From NCBI GenBank assembly GCA_963978895.1, contig OZ022238.1, positions 47,130,210-47,194,209 of the forward strand: a stretch of DNA of 64,000 bases, in the 5' to 3' direction. Shown here piece by piece: positions 13,023 to 23,742 of this stretch. Below the pieces are notes generated by a model. The model did no database searches. It was not told the DNA's origin and saw nothing but the letters and a program-made list of their open reading frames with translations. Position numbers and translations under genes: made by a program. Source of the stretch: Erpobdella octoculata (lineage: Eukaryota > Annelida > Clitellata > Hirudinida > Erpobdellidae). Each line of letters begins with the position of its first letter. The first letter of the stretch is position 1.

Positions 13023-13985
13023 ATGGTTTTGAAATCATTGGATGAGCTTTGGGCAAGTGAAATGAAAGACGAGCTGGAGAAACGTGGCCTGAGCAATACA
13101 GGTAAAAAGGACGAACTTATGGAACGCCTCTTAGCCGCGTTAGTGAATGAAGGCTATGAGCCTGACGACGATGAATAATTGTTCGATATTGACGAGGAAG
13201 CTGTGGTTAGGCGGAGAAAATTGAAAAACAAATTGCTGGAAGAAGAAAGACAACAAGCGAGAGAAAACATGGCAGCACAGGGGAAGACAGGAGAAGGAAT
13301 GATTCTTGGCCAAGAAAACAAAGAAGCAGCAGCCGGTACAACTGTTGAGAGTTTGGTCGCAGGGTTGACTGAGGCAGTGGTGGACACGGTTCTGGACCAG
13401 CGGGTTGCTGGTGATGTGGGTTGCTGCGGCGAAACCCAATTTGAACTAGAGTCCACCAGCTGTGTCTCAGAGCATGTGACGGATGACGGCCGTACAGACT
13501 GCACAGGTCAGGTGGGTCATGATGATGAGCCTGCCAAAGACGGTCATGATAAGGAACTTTGCAAAGATGTTCAAGATGAACCATGCAAAGATGGTGATGA
13601 CGAGCCTGGCAAAGATGGTGATGACGAGCCTGGCAAAGATGGTGACAATTATACAGTCGGTTTGGACGTAGACAACAAATCTAAAGAAGATGAAAAAAAT
13701 GTTGAAAACGAAATGCAAAACGATGAAAGTGACGATGATGATTATAATAATGGCAATAACAGCAATGGCTTTTACCCATACAGCGACGGTTCTGAAACGG
13801 AAGCCTCCATAACAGACGACGGCACCGAATATTCAGGGTCAGATTTTAGTGACGAATCTGACTCGGATGAAGCAACCGAGGATTTACAAACGGACGAAAC
13901 TCCAATGGAGAAATACGTCAAAAATAACTTGACAAAAAAAGAAGACACTGATTTAAGAAACGATGATTTAACAAGAGATTCATAA
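13023..13985 (+). pseudogene. SAP-domain acidic protein, possibly retrotransposon Gag-like, one in-frame stop
   Basis: From ATG at 13,023 the first 40 residues form a SAP motif (LWASEMKDELEKRGLS, GKKDELMERLLAAL). A TAA at 13,176-13,178 interrupts, and the same frame then runs 268 codons: a basic/coiled LEEERQQAREN region, a GDDEPGKD repeat region (about 30-bp DNA repeats at 13,500-13,650) and a strongly acidic Ser/Asp-rich tail. SAP modules bind scaffold or repeat DNA and are also found in some Gag proteins. The LTR and PBS-like sequence just upstream suggest a Gag-like ORF, but no pol is present. The stop is present in both copies, so it predates the duplication. Readthrough cannot be judged. 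Confidence 0.55.
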
Positions 13986-13999
13986 ATTTTAGTTCGTTG

Positions 14000-14052
14000 A
14001 CTCAGACATGGACTCCTAAATAAAAGCTATATTTAGGAGTCCATGACTCAGA
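14000..14052. repeat. 39-bp hairpin flanked by 7-bp direct repeats
   Basis: CATGGACTCCTAAATA (14,007-14,022) and its exact complement (14,030-14,045) form a 16-bp stem with a 7-nt loop. ACTCAGA lies directly on both sides (14,000-14,006 and 14,046-14,052). It sits just after the SAP ORF and is conserved at 45,336-45,388. Looks like a tiny palindromic insertion with a TSD, or a terminator-like hairpin. Confidence 0.7.
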
Positions 14053-14395
14053 TAAAGAGGCAAATAAAAACTTTTTTTTAATTTATTTTTTATTTTTACT
14101 TGTTCAGTTTCTGCGATGTCTTTTTAAATTTAAATATAAACAACTTTTGTATAGATAATTTTCTTTTAAATTTTTTACCTTAATTTTTTATTACAATTAT
14201 GGTATTATGGTATATCTGATACATGTATTTTAAGAAATTATAATAGTTAAGTTTAAATTTTTAAATTTGTTTTTCATTTTTATCAGTAATTGTATAAGTG
14301 TGAAAATATTTATTTAAAAATATAATCTTTTTAATATAAAAAATATTTTTTAAATGCTTATTTTATTAATTGGTTATGTTATTTTAATTAATATA
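14053..14395. other. Very AT-rich spacer
   Basis: Poly-A/T-rich DNA without recognisable gene, repeat unit or motif, between the SAP ORF and the Hsp70-B promoter region. Confidence 0.6.
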
Positions 14396-14418
14396 TCGAT
14401 GGTCATTTGCAGTTATAA
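14396..14418 (+). promoter_or_regulatory. Conserved upstream block of Hsp70-B
   Basis: TCGATGGTCATT followed by GCAGTTATAA, matching the block upstream of Hsp70-A, 62 bp before the Hsp70-B ATG. Downstream at 14,462 is TTCTCGAA, a single inverted nGAAn pair that could be half of a heat-shock element; too short to claim. Confidence 0.5.
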
Positions 14419-14479
14419 ATGCTTGATATCAATTTGAAACGGAACTCGGAACATCATCAGTCTTTCTCGAAGTCTAGTT

Positions 14480-15456
14480 ATGTTGTGCCGTACTAAATTG
14501 TCTTTCCTTCTGAGGAAACAGGCATGGTCTTTGAATCGATCAATCAGCTGGTCTAAAGAGTACGACTCAAAAGTTAGTTTTGTATTTGTTAAAAATGTTT
14601 TTTGAATTTTAATTTGTTAACCGAGATGTGTTTTCCCGGTTTAGCCGGTACCGGTATTTTTGGCCGGCATGAATAGCGATATCGGATAAACCGAAATCAA
14701 ACTTATTTTCAGAACTGTATAACATGCGATGTGTTGTCGAAATATTAGAGCATATCAATTATCTAAATCTTATTGTTATCAAAAGTATAATAAATAATAG
14801 GGATGTCACGGGTACGACTTTTTCGGGTTTTTAATTTTTTAAAGATCGGGTTTGAGTTCGAGTTTTCGACTTTCAAAATTCCAGGTTCGGGTTTTAGAAT
14901 TAACTTTTGGGTTCGGGTGGAGGTTTGTAAGTACGATTTACACACTTTTACATAACTTGACTTTTCTGTCTGTCTGTCGTAAAATTTTGCAATCGATTTT
15001 AAACTAACTTTCCAATGAGCTAGAGACTTAAAAATTTAAACATATCTCCGAACAATGCATTCTATCAAATATTTGGATTGATTGGACAATATTTATATTT
15101 TCGGTGCCGTACCGAATTGCCGACCTCCGAGTTGCCGACCATCGGTTTTCGCCAATAACGTCTGAATTGCCGACCAGCGTTTTATCAAAGTGTACCGAGT
15201 TGCCGACCACCAAGAAAATAAAAACAACTCTTTGTTATTTTGTATATAAACAATAATAATAATACAATTCATTTATACTACAGCAATAATATTTTTGTTA
15301 AAAGAATGAGTTAACGTAAATAAACTAAACTTGAGGCTCTTTGACATTGGCTGGCAAGTTCGGTAAGCTCTGCCTCCATGTCAATTAAGTTAATAAACTA
15401 AATAAGAATGAACAATTTGCTATATATATATATATAAAATTAGGAAATAGAATAAA

Positions 15457-15492
<36 letters not shown>

Positions 15493-18400
15493 TCAAAGGC
15501 ACACTCCCAGCATGTGGCTGGTAAAATTGATACATACAGACTGTTGCGTACTGTTCAGTACAGTGTCAATATAAATAAAAAATAATATTTTTATTCTTCA
15601 TTAAATTTTTTTAACAATAATTATTTTTAATATTAATTAAAAAAAAATTTCTTAACAATAAAAATGATTCTTACTGGTTTGCATATTTAACTCTATTATG
15701 TTAGTAGAATAAAGTAGAGCTGCAATAGTTACGTTTATTTATTTATCCATTATTTGCATATTTAACTTTATTATGTTAGTAGAATAAAGTAGAGCTGCTT
15801 TTTAATTTACTTTTAAAGTTGAGGCTCTTTGACATTGGCTGGCAAGTTCTTTGAGCTCCGCCTCCACGCTAATTATGTAAATGAACCAAATAAGATTGAA
15901 CGATTCTTTTTAGTCTCAGTTGGATTATTTAAATGATTCGTTATTTTTGAACGATTCTATTAGCTAAAAATGAAAATAAAATAGAAAATTTTTTGACGAG
16001 GTCGGCAACTCGGTACGATCTTAAAAAACATCGGTCGGCAATTCGATACGGCAACTCGGAGGTCGGCAAATCAGGTAGACACCATATTTTCGTCGAACTA
16101 TTTATTGTCTATGCTAATATTATGCTCGTTGTTTATGTAACAGAATGTGGCCTACACAATCGATTATATAAAAGTGTGGTGTCTCTACATTCTTATAGAT
16201 TATTCTTGCAGTGCTGAAATAGTTTTGCTTTTGACTAATAGTTTTGCTTTTGACTATTAGTTTTGCTTTTGACTATTAAAATTTCACATCGGGTTATCTG
16301 AAAAAGCGAATATTTATTTCAAAATGATCATTATTCATTATCAAGTAATAATAACAATTTTATTGAAATTATATCATTTTTTGCTATTTATTGATTTTAA
16401 ATTTACCTAGTGTATATACATATACAAACAAGAGCGATCAATTCATCCAAGTCCATTGGACATTACACGTATTGAATAAACTCTAACAGGTTATTTTTTT
16501 AGCTTTCCAAATAATGTGATATCTTTGACCGAAGGAGGCTTAATTATTTTAGTTTGTTCGTGGCTCGGTCCGGCCAGATAATCAGGCGGATTAGTGGTCT
16601 AGGTTACACACTCACCAATAAAATGACCTATTTGTGTTATTTGTTATGTAAAGGTGATAATATAAAACTTGCATGGCTTGCGATTAGTATAATACATTAC
16701 CTCTTAAATTATTGTAATTTAATAATTTTTTTCGCGGCTCGGTCCGCTCAGGCGGATTAGTGTCCTAGCTTACACATTTGCCAATAAAATAACTGTGGCG
16801 CATAGATCATTTATAGACTTTGCCAGTTAAAGTTTAGGATTATGCAAGATTATCTTTATAACAAAGTGTCTTTGTTATATCAGAAAAACTTTGAGTATAT
16901 GAATGAAGTAAAATATCATGGCTATCCGCGATTTCTTCGACCGAAGGAGGCTTATTTATTTTAGTTCGTTCGCGGCTCGGTCCGGTCTGATAATCAAACG
17001 GATTAGTGGTCTAGCTTACACATCACTAATAAAATGACGTATTTGTGTTATTTGTTACGCAAATGCGATTAGTATTATATGTTACGTCAACAAAATTTGA
17101 ATAAATCGGTTCCTAATACTATTTCATTTTCAATAAACTAGAAAAGTTATGAAAACTCTGTTTGTGTTGCTAGTTTTCTCATTTTCGTGTTCGGGTATCA
17201 AGTTTTCACACTTTCGGGTTCGGGTATCACAAAAAGACCGGTAGTACCAAACTCGGGTTCGGGTACCTGTGACATCCCTAGTTTTATTTATTTATAAAGC
17301 GGCATGGGAATTGATTGTTATTTGTGCAATTTAAAACTTAAATTTTACAATTGAAAGAAACCGTATATTATAAAAAATGACATAAAAAATGATAGAGGAT
17401 TTATAATTAAACAATTACTAAAGTTATATTTTATTTTTTTTATTAGGACGAACCTATCGGTTTAATCTATACGGATTGTAATTCCCCCAGGTATGTTTTT
17501 ATTATTTCACTAATATAAAACTAATTTAAGATGACAAGTTTGATTGCTATTTTAGATCTGGTGTTGGAATTGATCTCGGAACAACAAAAACTTGTGTAGC
17601 TAATAGTGATGGTAAAGTTCATCAAGTTTTAGAAAATGAACGAGGTTGTAAGATGACTGCTTCAACTGTGATCGTAGCGGATGAAGAATGTGATTTCGAG
17701 GTTGATGTCGGTCATAAAGAAGAACTTCATGGGTATACAAACCATATATACGATTTAAAGAAATTACTGTTTCGTAAATATAGTGATATTGACTTCCAGG
17801 CACATAAGTGAGTTTTTTATTCACTATGATTATGAGACAATTTAATTATGTAGAATAATTTTACATAATTTTTAAACAAAAAGGGAAACTTTACCTTATG
17901 ACTTTATAAGAGGAAAAAATGAAATGCCAATTGTCGAAATCGAAGACCATTGTTCAGAAACTCAAATTTATCATCCATATGAGATTGCAACACATCTTTT
18001 AAAAGAAATGAAAATTATAGCTGGTTAGTTTTTTGTTATTAAATGATTAAATAAAAGCTTATATATTGATTAAAATCACCAACAGAAAAGAGTCTTAAAC
18101 ATAAAGTTAATTATGCTGTTGTCACTGTTCCAAGTCACAGTCGTGATTTTAAGGTAACCATCTACCTTAATTAAAAAAACTTAATTCAATTAATTGTTTA
18201 TGTGAAATCGGTATTTCCAATAAATAGCAACTCAAAAAAGCTGGCAAATTTGCTGGATTTGAACGAATTGATGTGATCAAAGAACCGATTGCTGCTGTAC
18301 TTGCGATGGATTCACACAAATCTTCTTCCGAAGATAAAGTGTTAGTTTATAATCTGTGTTTTTTTTATTAACTAGCTACAATGATATATAGCTTTTTTAT

Positions 18401-19925
18401 TTTTTTATAGGACTGCTGTTTATGATTTTGGTGGAGGAAAATTTGAGGTTTCCATTATCAAATCAAAAAATGGGATTATGGAGACTTATTCAACTGGTGA
18501 CCTAATGCTTAATGGAAAACTTTTTGATGAGCTTCTATTTAACCACATAAAGCAAACAATAAGAAAAGAGGTTGGTTTATTGTTGCTTGACATTTTATGT
18601 ATTAAAATAAAAGAACAAAGTTTAATTTTCTAAAAATTTTAACACAATTATGCATTGTTAGGGCAAGCCTTCATTTCAAATTTTAGCTCAAAATACGGTC
18701 TTTTTCACCATATGTTCAATGCTGTGCTGTTAGTCCAGCTATCTATTTTCATAACCCATTGTGTTTCATTTGGAACTTCATTGACAACTTGGTATAGTGG
18801 GTGGCGCAAAAATAAAAAAGATTAATAACGTGCAAATAATAAAATGAGCACGAACGATAGACATACAGAAAATAAAAAAAACGTACAGTTAAAAACATAC
18901 ATCTAAAAAAATAAACTAAGTTTAAATATATCAAAATGAGTTTTTTGCAAATAAATGTTTTTAACTTTCATTTTACTAGACCTTAAAAATAAGCACAGCA
19001 TTGAAAAAAATTGTCACGAGATCAAAATACGGTTTTTTACATCATATGTTTAATGCTGTGCTTTTATCCAGTTTTGGGAATGACTCATACTAAACAAATC
19101 AGTGTTATTAGTTAAAATTTTGAAATATCGTCCAGTTTTCTATTTTCATAACCTATTCTGTTTCATTTAGAGCTTCATTGATAATTTGGTATAGTTGGTT
19201 ATGCAAAAATGAAAAATAATAAAATAATAAAATGAGCCCGAACGAGAAACATACAGAAAATCAGAAAAAAACGAACAAATAATGTCCAGGAATTGTTTAT
19301 ATTTCATCACAAACAGTTTGTTAAATAACTTAAAATATAAATTATATTAAATTTTTTCATTTTAACAGACTGACATTGACTTAAGAAATGACTACGAATA
19401 TATGTATAAACGAAATGAAATCTGGAAAGCTGCAGTTGATGCAAAAAATCAATTATCTAAGAATAATAAAATAAAAATAGACATTCCTAAACTGTCTGTT
19501 GATTTTGAAATGGAGCTGTCAAGAAAAGAATTTGAAAACCTTGTTGATGGTCTGCTTAAAAGAACAATCCCTTTCTGTGAAAAGAGCATAGAAATGGCCA
19601 CTAAATCGGCCAAAATAACCAAAAAGGACATTGATGAAGTTTTGTTAGTTGGTGGAATAACGAAGATGCCAAAGGTGAGTCAAGTATTTTTAATGATTGC
19701 TTCAGGGAAACTGCATCATAATAAGGCCAAATTTCATTATTAGCTTATTTTCCATATTACTGGAAATAAAGAAAAATTATTATGTGGTACTAAGCTTTTC
19801 TTTTTCCAAAGGTCAAAAATATGGTTGAAGAAATATTTGGACGAGAATCGAGCCAAAAATTTGATCCAGAAGAAATACTTGCTATTGGAGCTGCAGTCGC
19901 TGCAAAACGATCTTTATTATTATGA
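14480..19925 (+). CDS. Hsp70-B: ATPase-domain-only mitochondrial-type Hsp70-like protein
   Basis: Nine exons: 14480-14572, 17447-17490, 17556-17807, 17884-18023, 18086-18153, 18228-18340, 18411-18570, 19369-19674 and 19812-19925, all GT/AG, joining to 429 aa. The first exon (93 nt, donor GTTAGT) encodes a presequence homologous to Hsp70-A (MLCRTKLSFLLRKQAW). Phosphate-1 GIDLGTTKTC is at 50-59, EP at E218-P219, phosphate-2 DFGGGKFE at 242-249, then DEVLLVGG and DPEEILAIGAA. K247 replaces the usual Thr and E249 the usual Asp; I220 replaces Thr. The segment EDK-V-TAVYD resembles mitochondrial Hsp70 strongly. The protein stops at the end of the nucleotide-binding domain. Exon phases equal those of Hsp70-A except for one extra intron after codon 45. 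Intron 1 is swollen by transposons. Confidence 0.88.
14798..17280. mobile_element. 2.48-kb hAT-like non-autonomous element in Hsp70-B intron 1
   Basis: Ends TAGGGATGTCACGGGTAC and, inverted, TAGGGATGTCACAGGTAC (17 of 18 match), a terminus style common in hAT elements, with subterminal CGGGTTCGGGT repeats at both ends. No clear 8-bp TSD. The interior has no ORF of note but holds a nested TIR element, TTTTGCTTTTGACTATTAG repeats (16,215-16,275) and three degenerate copies of a block with GACCGAAGGAGGCTTA and GCGGCTCGGTCCG (near 16,527, 16,727 and 16,940). Confidence 0.6.
15100..16080. mobile_element. Nested TIR element (CCGAATTGCCGACC ends)
   Basis: GTACCGAATTGCCGACCTCC and GAGTTGCCGACC near 15,105-15,140 recur inverted near 15,998-16,075 (GGTCGGCAACTCGG, GGTCGGCAATTCG). 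The roughly 1-kb interior has two copies of a TTGAGGCTCTTTGACATTGG block (15,333 and 15,821) and TA tracts (15,420-15,485). No ORF. Confidence 0.5.
18660..19300. repeat. Direct repeat in Hsp70-B intron 7
   Basis: A segment with TCAAAATACGGTCTTTTTC and GTTCAATGCTGTGCT (near 18,690) recurs at about 19,020 in diverged form, each followed by a TATTTTCATAACC(C/T)ATT block. Period about 340-360 bp, two copies. This explains why this intron is 798 bp while others are 60-90 bp. Confidence 0.6.
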
Positions 19926-20066
19926 ATACCTTTGTATCCCAGTATGAAATATTTTTATACTGCAGTTATTCAAAACTTTTATCCATTTTGAATCAGTTGA
20001 GTTTGCATTAAAACAAGTCGATTATAATTTGTTCAATTTTTTATAGTTATCATGATTGTATCGACA

Positions 20067-20707
20067 CCTATTAAGCCCAGTACCGTCTTACCAAGAAGCA
20101 AGTCCCCAAAAAGTAATAAACGTAAAACAAATCTAGGTTGATCCCTTTTGTCATTGGTTATACAGAGAAACTATGCATAGTAAAACCAATTCGTTTTTAC
20201 CGGGTCTATACAATATCGGCCAAATGTTTGGATGTGAGCTGTTGTTTTTGTTTTGTTTTTTTTTTGAAATTCTGTTCATTTTGTTTTCACTCAAGAGTAT
20301 TAGTGATAGATAATTCGGCTATATTGAATTTGGTCAAATTTTGTAGAGAAAATGCGAAATTCGGCCAACGATTTTTTTTGTTGGTTTAATTCGGTGAGTT
20401 GTGTTTCTTGGAGCGTGTCTCAAAGATATATATATATATTTGTTGCGAATAAACTGGAATCAATTAATCTTTGAGACACGCTCCAAGAAACACAACACGC
20501 CATTTGGCAGAAACAACTTTTCGAGCCAAATTCTCGACCTTTCGGCACAAAACTCTCTGTTCGAGACTACAATTAGCCAAAAACTTTTCCATTAAACTTT
20601 TATTGTCAGACCGACTGACCGTTTCAGCTATGTCAGCCATCCTCAGGGTCAAAAGTAAAGCGAGAACAGAAAGAACCAAAATTATCAAAGAATTAGCACA
20701 CTAACAA

Positions 20708-20710
<3 letters not shown>
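20067..20710. repeat. Shared non-coding block with perfect 30-bp inverted repeat
   Basis: Repeated in all three units (25,485 and 51,837). It includes a perfect 30-bp inverted repeat, 20,398-20,427 and 20,467-20,496 (arms begin GTTGTGTTTCTTGGAG), with a 39-nt loop containing TA repeats. The segment also carries AATTCGGCC-type degenerate repeats. Unit 1 lacks about 28 bp near 20,138 that units 2 and 3 have (TTTTACCAGCAGTGCTGGG and neighbours). No gene seen. Confidence 0.65.
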
Positions 20711-20745
<35 letters not shown>

Positions 20746-20791
20746 TTATATAATATGTATGTATATATATATGAATATATATATTTGTATG

Positions 20792-20877
<86 letters not shown>
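20711..20877. repeat. (TA)n / (TG-TA) microsatellite
   Basis: Long TA array with TGTATG interruptions, longer in unit 3 (52,505-52,701). Confidence 0.95.
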
Positions 20878-20880
<3 letters not shown>

Positions 20881-22290
20881 AACATGTCCTGACTGACTGA
20901 CTGATAATCAACGCCGAGCTCAAACGCCTCATCCTAGGAACGTGAAATTTGGAACTTATATTACTTTTATAGCGTAAACATCCGCTAAGAAAGGATTTTT
21001 GAAAATTTTGCTCCTGAGGGTAAAAAACTGGAAAACAAACTTTTTTCTAAAGCAATGTATATCTCGAAAACCAAAAATGAGGAGATTTTGAAATTTGGTA
21101 TATAGATTCTTTTTGAAAAATAAAAAGATACGTGTTTCACCGTTTTTTGAAAATTCGGTTTCCCGGACCTCAAATGTGGGTTGGAAAATTGGGTTATTTG
21201 GTTTTTAAAGTAGCTACAGGAGTAAAAATTAGTATTTAGTTTCTATTCCTAAAATAATGAAATACGTGTTTTAGCATTTTTTAAAAATTTGATTTCCAGG
21301 ACTTCAAATGTGGGGTGGAAAAATAGGGTTATTTGGTTTTTAAATTAACTACTACTCAACAACTGTAAATACCACAGATGTAAAAATTAGTATTTAGTTT
21401 CTATTCTAAAAATACAGATATACGTGTTTCACCATTTTTTACAAATTTGGTTTCCAGGACCTTAAATGTGGGGTGGAAAATAGGATTACTTGGTTTTTAA
21501 AGTACCTTCTACTCAAAAACTGTTAAAATCTACAAAAGTAAAAATTAGTATTTAGTTTCTACTCTAAAAATAATGATATACGGGTTTCACAATTTTTTAC
21601 AAATTTGGTTTCCAGGACCTTAAATGTGGGGTGGAAAATAGGATTACTGGGTTTTTAAAGTAGCTGCTACTCACAAACTGTGAATGCTACGGTTGTAACT
21701 CTCAGTTCTTCGTTTCGGATCTCCAGTCTACTAGGCTGCCTCGCTAAAAGCCTTCCTAAACAACAGGCGGGCCGATATATCTATTCTATATATATGGGCT
21801 AAACCTTAAATCAAGGTGGTACGGGCCGAGGTTTTTCACTAAGCATATAGACATTTTAGTAATATATAGGGTCTTCAGACGTGCCGGGCCAAACCTGAAG
21901 TCAAGGTGGGACGGGCCGAAGTTTTTCCTCATGTATATAGAATTTCTAGGCCTGTAAAAACGGGCCGGGCCCAAATTAGACGGGCCGTGCCGGGCCAGGA
22001 GTTTTGGTTTTGAAACGGGCTTGGCCAAGTTGTCGACGGGCCGAGCCGACACCTATGCCGAAGTTTTTCATCAAGTATATAGAATTTCTAGGCCTGTAAA
22101 AAGGGGCCGGGCCTAATTCAGACGGTCTGTGCCGGGCCAGGAGTTCGGGTTTTTAAAACGGGCTGGGCTAAGTTGTCGACGGGCCTAACCGAGACCTAAA
22201 CAATTGATCTCTACTATGGATGCACTGTTCAAACTCTCTAATTTCATGCGAGCGAAGCCGCTACGGGCACTGCTAGTATATGTATAAAAA
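20878..22290. mobile_element. Unclassified element with internal minisatellites
   Basis: Begins after the TA tract with GAACATGTCCTGACTGACTG and ends GCGAAGCCGCTACGGGC then ACTGCTAGTATATG, a start/end style seen in many invertebrate repeats. Inside are about four copies of a roughly 156-bp repeat carrying TCCAGGACCTTAAATGTGGG (21,164-21,680) and two copies of a GC-rich repeat with GGCCTGTAAAAACGGGCCGG (21,780-22,200). No protein-coding frame. Copies at about 30,667-31,700 (unit 2, split) and 52,702-54,115. Confidence 0.55.
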
Positions 22291-22460
22291 CAAGCGTCTC
22301 GGATATACCCAGGGCAGCAGTTTAAAACAAATTCGATTTTCTCAAAGAAGAGCCAAGATTGATTTTATGCAATTTTCGGCGAAAAATCGTCGTTTTTCGC
22401 TTATAACTTTTTATTTGTTGAACCGAAGACAATCCAAATATACCATTCGATTTCATTTTT

Positions 22461-23212
22461 ACCAATGCTTTTATTAACTCGTCGGCTCTGTTTCTCTGTC
22501 TGTTTCTCTGTCTGTTTCTCTGTCTGTTTCAAATCTTGCAATCAATTTTTGAGTCACTTCCTGATGATAGATTTTTTTCAAATTTTGCATACATGCTCAA
22601 GATAGAAGACAATGCAATATTCAATTATTAGTTTTACAATAAGTCAATTAATTTAGTTAATTTTCTTGAGGATTTTATCGAGGGGTTTCTTGAGGGTTTT
22701 CTTGAGGGTTTTCTTGACCACAAAACGCTAACCGACTGGCAGACTATTTTACCAAGTTAACACGAACCACACTCACTGACCGCGATTCTCAAGCGTGTAC
22801 GAAATTTTCATGAAAATAGTTGAGATATTTAAATTCGATGCTTTTTGATGATATTTTTATTATTATTACCAATGCTTTTATTAACTCGTCGTTTCTGTTT
22901 CTCTGTCTGTCTGTTTGTTTCTCTGTCTGTTTCAAATCTTGCAATCAATTTTTGAGTCACTTCCTGATGATAGATTTTTTCAAATTTTGCATACATGCTT
23001 AAAATAGAAGACAATGCAATATTCAATTATTAGTTTTACAATAAGTCAATTAATTTAGATAATTTTAATTAATTTCGATAGTTTGATATAATTAAGATAT
23101 TTCGACTTTAACATAAAATAAAAGAGTAATATAAAAAAAAATTGATTGCAAAATTTGTGTTTTAATTACATATAAGAGCATTGGTTTTAAAAATTCGTTT
23201 TTAATTTACTTG
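22461..23212 (+). mobile_element. Non-autonomous repeat element, two internal units
   Basis: Same family as 9,819-11,100. Its 752 bp start ACCAATGCTTTTATTAAC and end TTTTTAATTTACTTG, with AGCATTGGTTTTAAA subterminal at the right. The unit 2 counterpart (31,888) lacks it and reads straight through the T-run before AGACCCC, giving a natural empty site: insertion is within poly-T with at most one or two duplicated T. Confidence 0.75.
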
Positions 23213-23280
23213 TTTAGACCCCATCCAACAATGTATAGCACAGCCCCAGGGCAAGCAATAAAATTTTTTTTAAATTAGCA

Positions 23281-23742
23281 ATGAAAATAGCTTTCGTCAG
23301 CAAGTTTTTTAATTCGGGAATGAAGCTGTTTGTGAAAAAACAAAAAGTACAGCAGCAAAGTGGTTGCAACGATTGCGGTCCATTCGCGATTGCTTTTGCT
23401 GCAACGTTAGCTGCTGGAAGAGACCCCGCGTGTTGCTTGTACGATCAACATTCTCTACGCTTTAAAATACGGCAAGCATTCCTGACTGAAAAATTTGCCC
23501 CTCTCGAAACATCATATTCTTCAACAAAACTTCCCCCATCTTCTTCAAGTTTTGATTTATTCTGCACATGCAGGCTTCCGTACGATGAAGATCATACAGA
23601 GAAAGCGGAAGAGATGATTTCTTGCGACATTTGCAAGAAGTGGTTCCACCGCGGATGTGAGAAAGTAAAAAACACTGATTTTGATCGGAAAATGTTTAAA
23701 TGCTCATCGTGTACAAATGGAAAAAATGTTCAACTTGTGTAA
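23281..23742 (+). CDS. Ulp1-type protease tail plus PHD finger, 3' part of a transposon-type gene
   Basis: 153-codon ORF. Residues 21-60 (QKVQQQSGCNDCGPFAIAF) match the end of the Ulp1/SENP cysteine-peptidase fold: oxyanion Gln (Q24-Q26 region) and nucleophile C32. The His and Asp of the triad would lie upstream and are absent. Residues 91-145 form a canonical C4HC3 PHD finger: C95, C97, C115, C118, H123, C126, C141, C144. TTAAATTAG directly before CAATG looks like a splice acceptor, so this is probably the last exon of a larger gene. Ulp1 plus PHD combinations are frequent in DNA-transposon accessory proteins. Almost identical in units 2 and 3. Confidence 0.65.
   Translation: MKIAFVSKFFNSGMKLFVKKQKVQQQSGCNDCGPFAIAFAATLAAGRDPACCLYDQHSLRFKIRQAFLTEKFAPLETSYSSTKLPPSSSSFDLFCTCRLPYDEDHTEKAEEMISCDICKKWFHRGCEKVKNTDFDRKMFKCSSCTNGKNVQLV

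Noticed and set aside
13140..13718. Minus-strand ORFs of 83-125 aa opposite the SAP ORF
   Set aside because: Antisense shadows of the acidic plus-strand frame; no domain and biased composition.
21780..22200. GC-rich stretch as a CpG-island promoter
   Set aside because: It is a tandem repeat of a CGGGCCGGGCC-type unit inside a mobile element, not next to a gene start.
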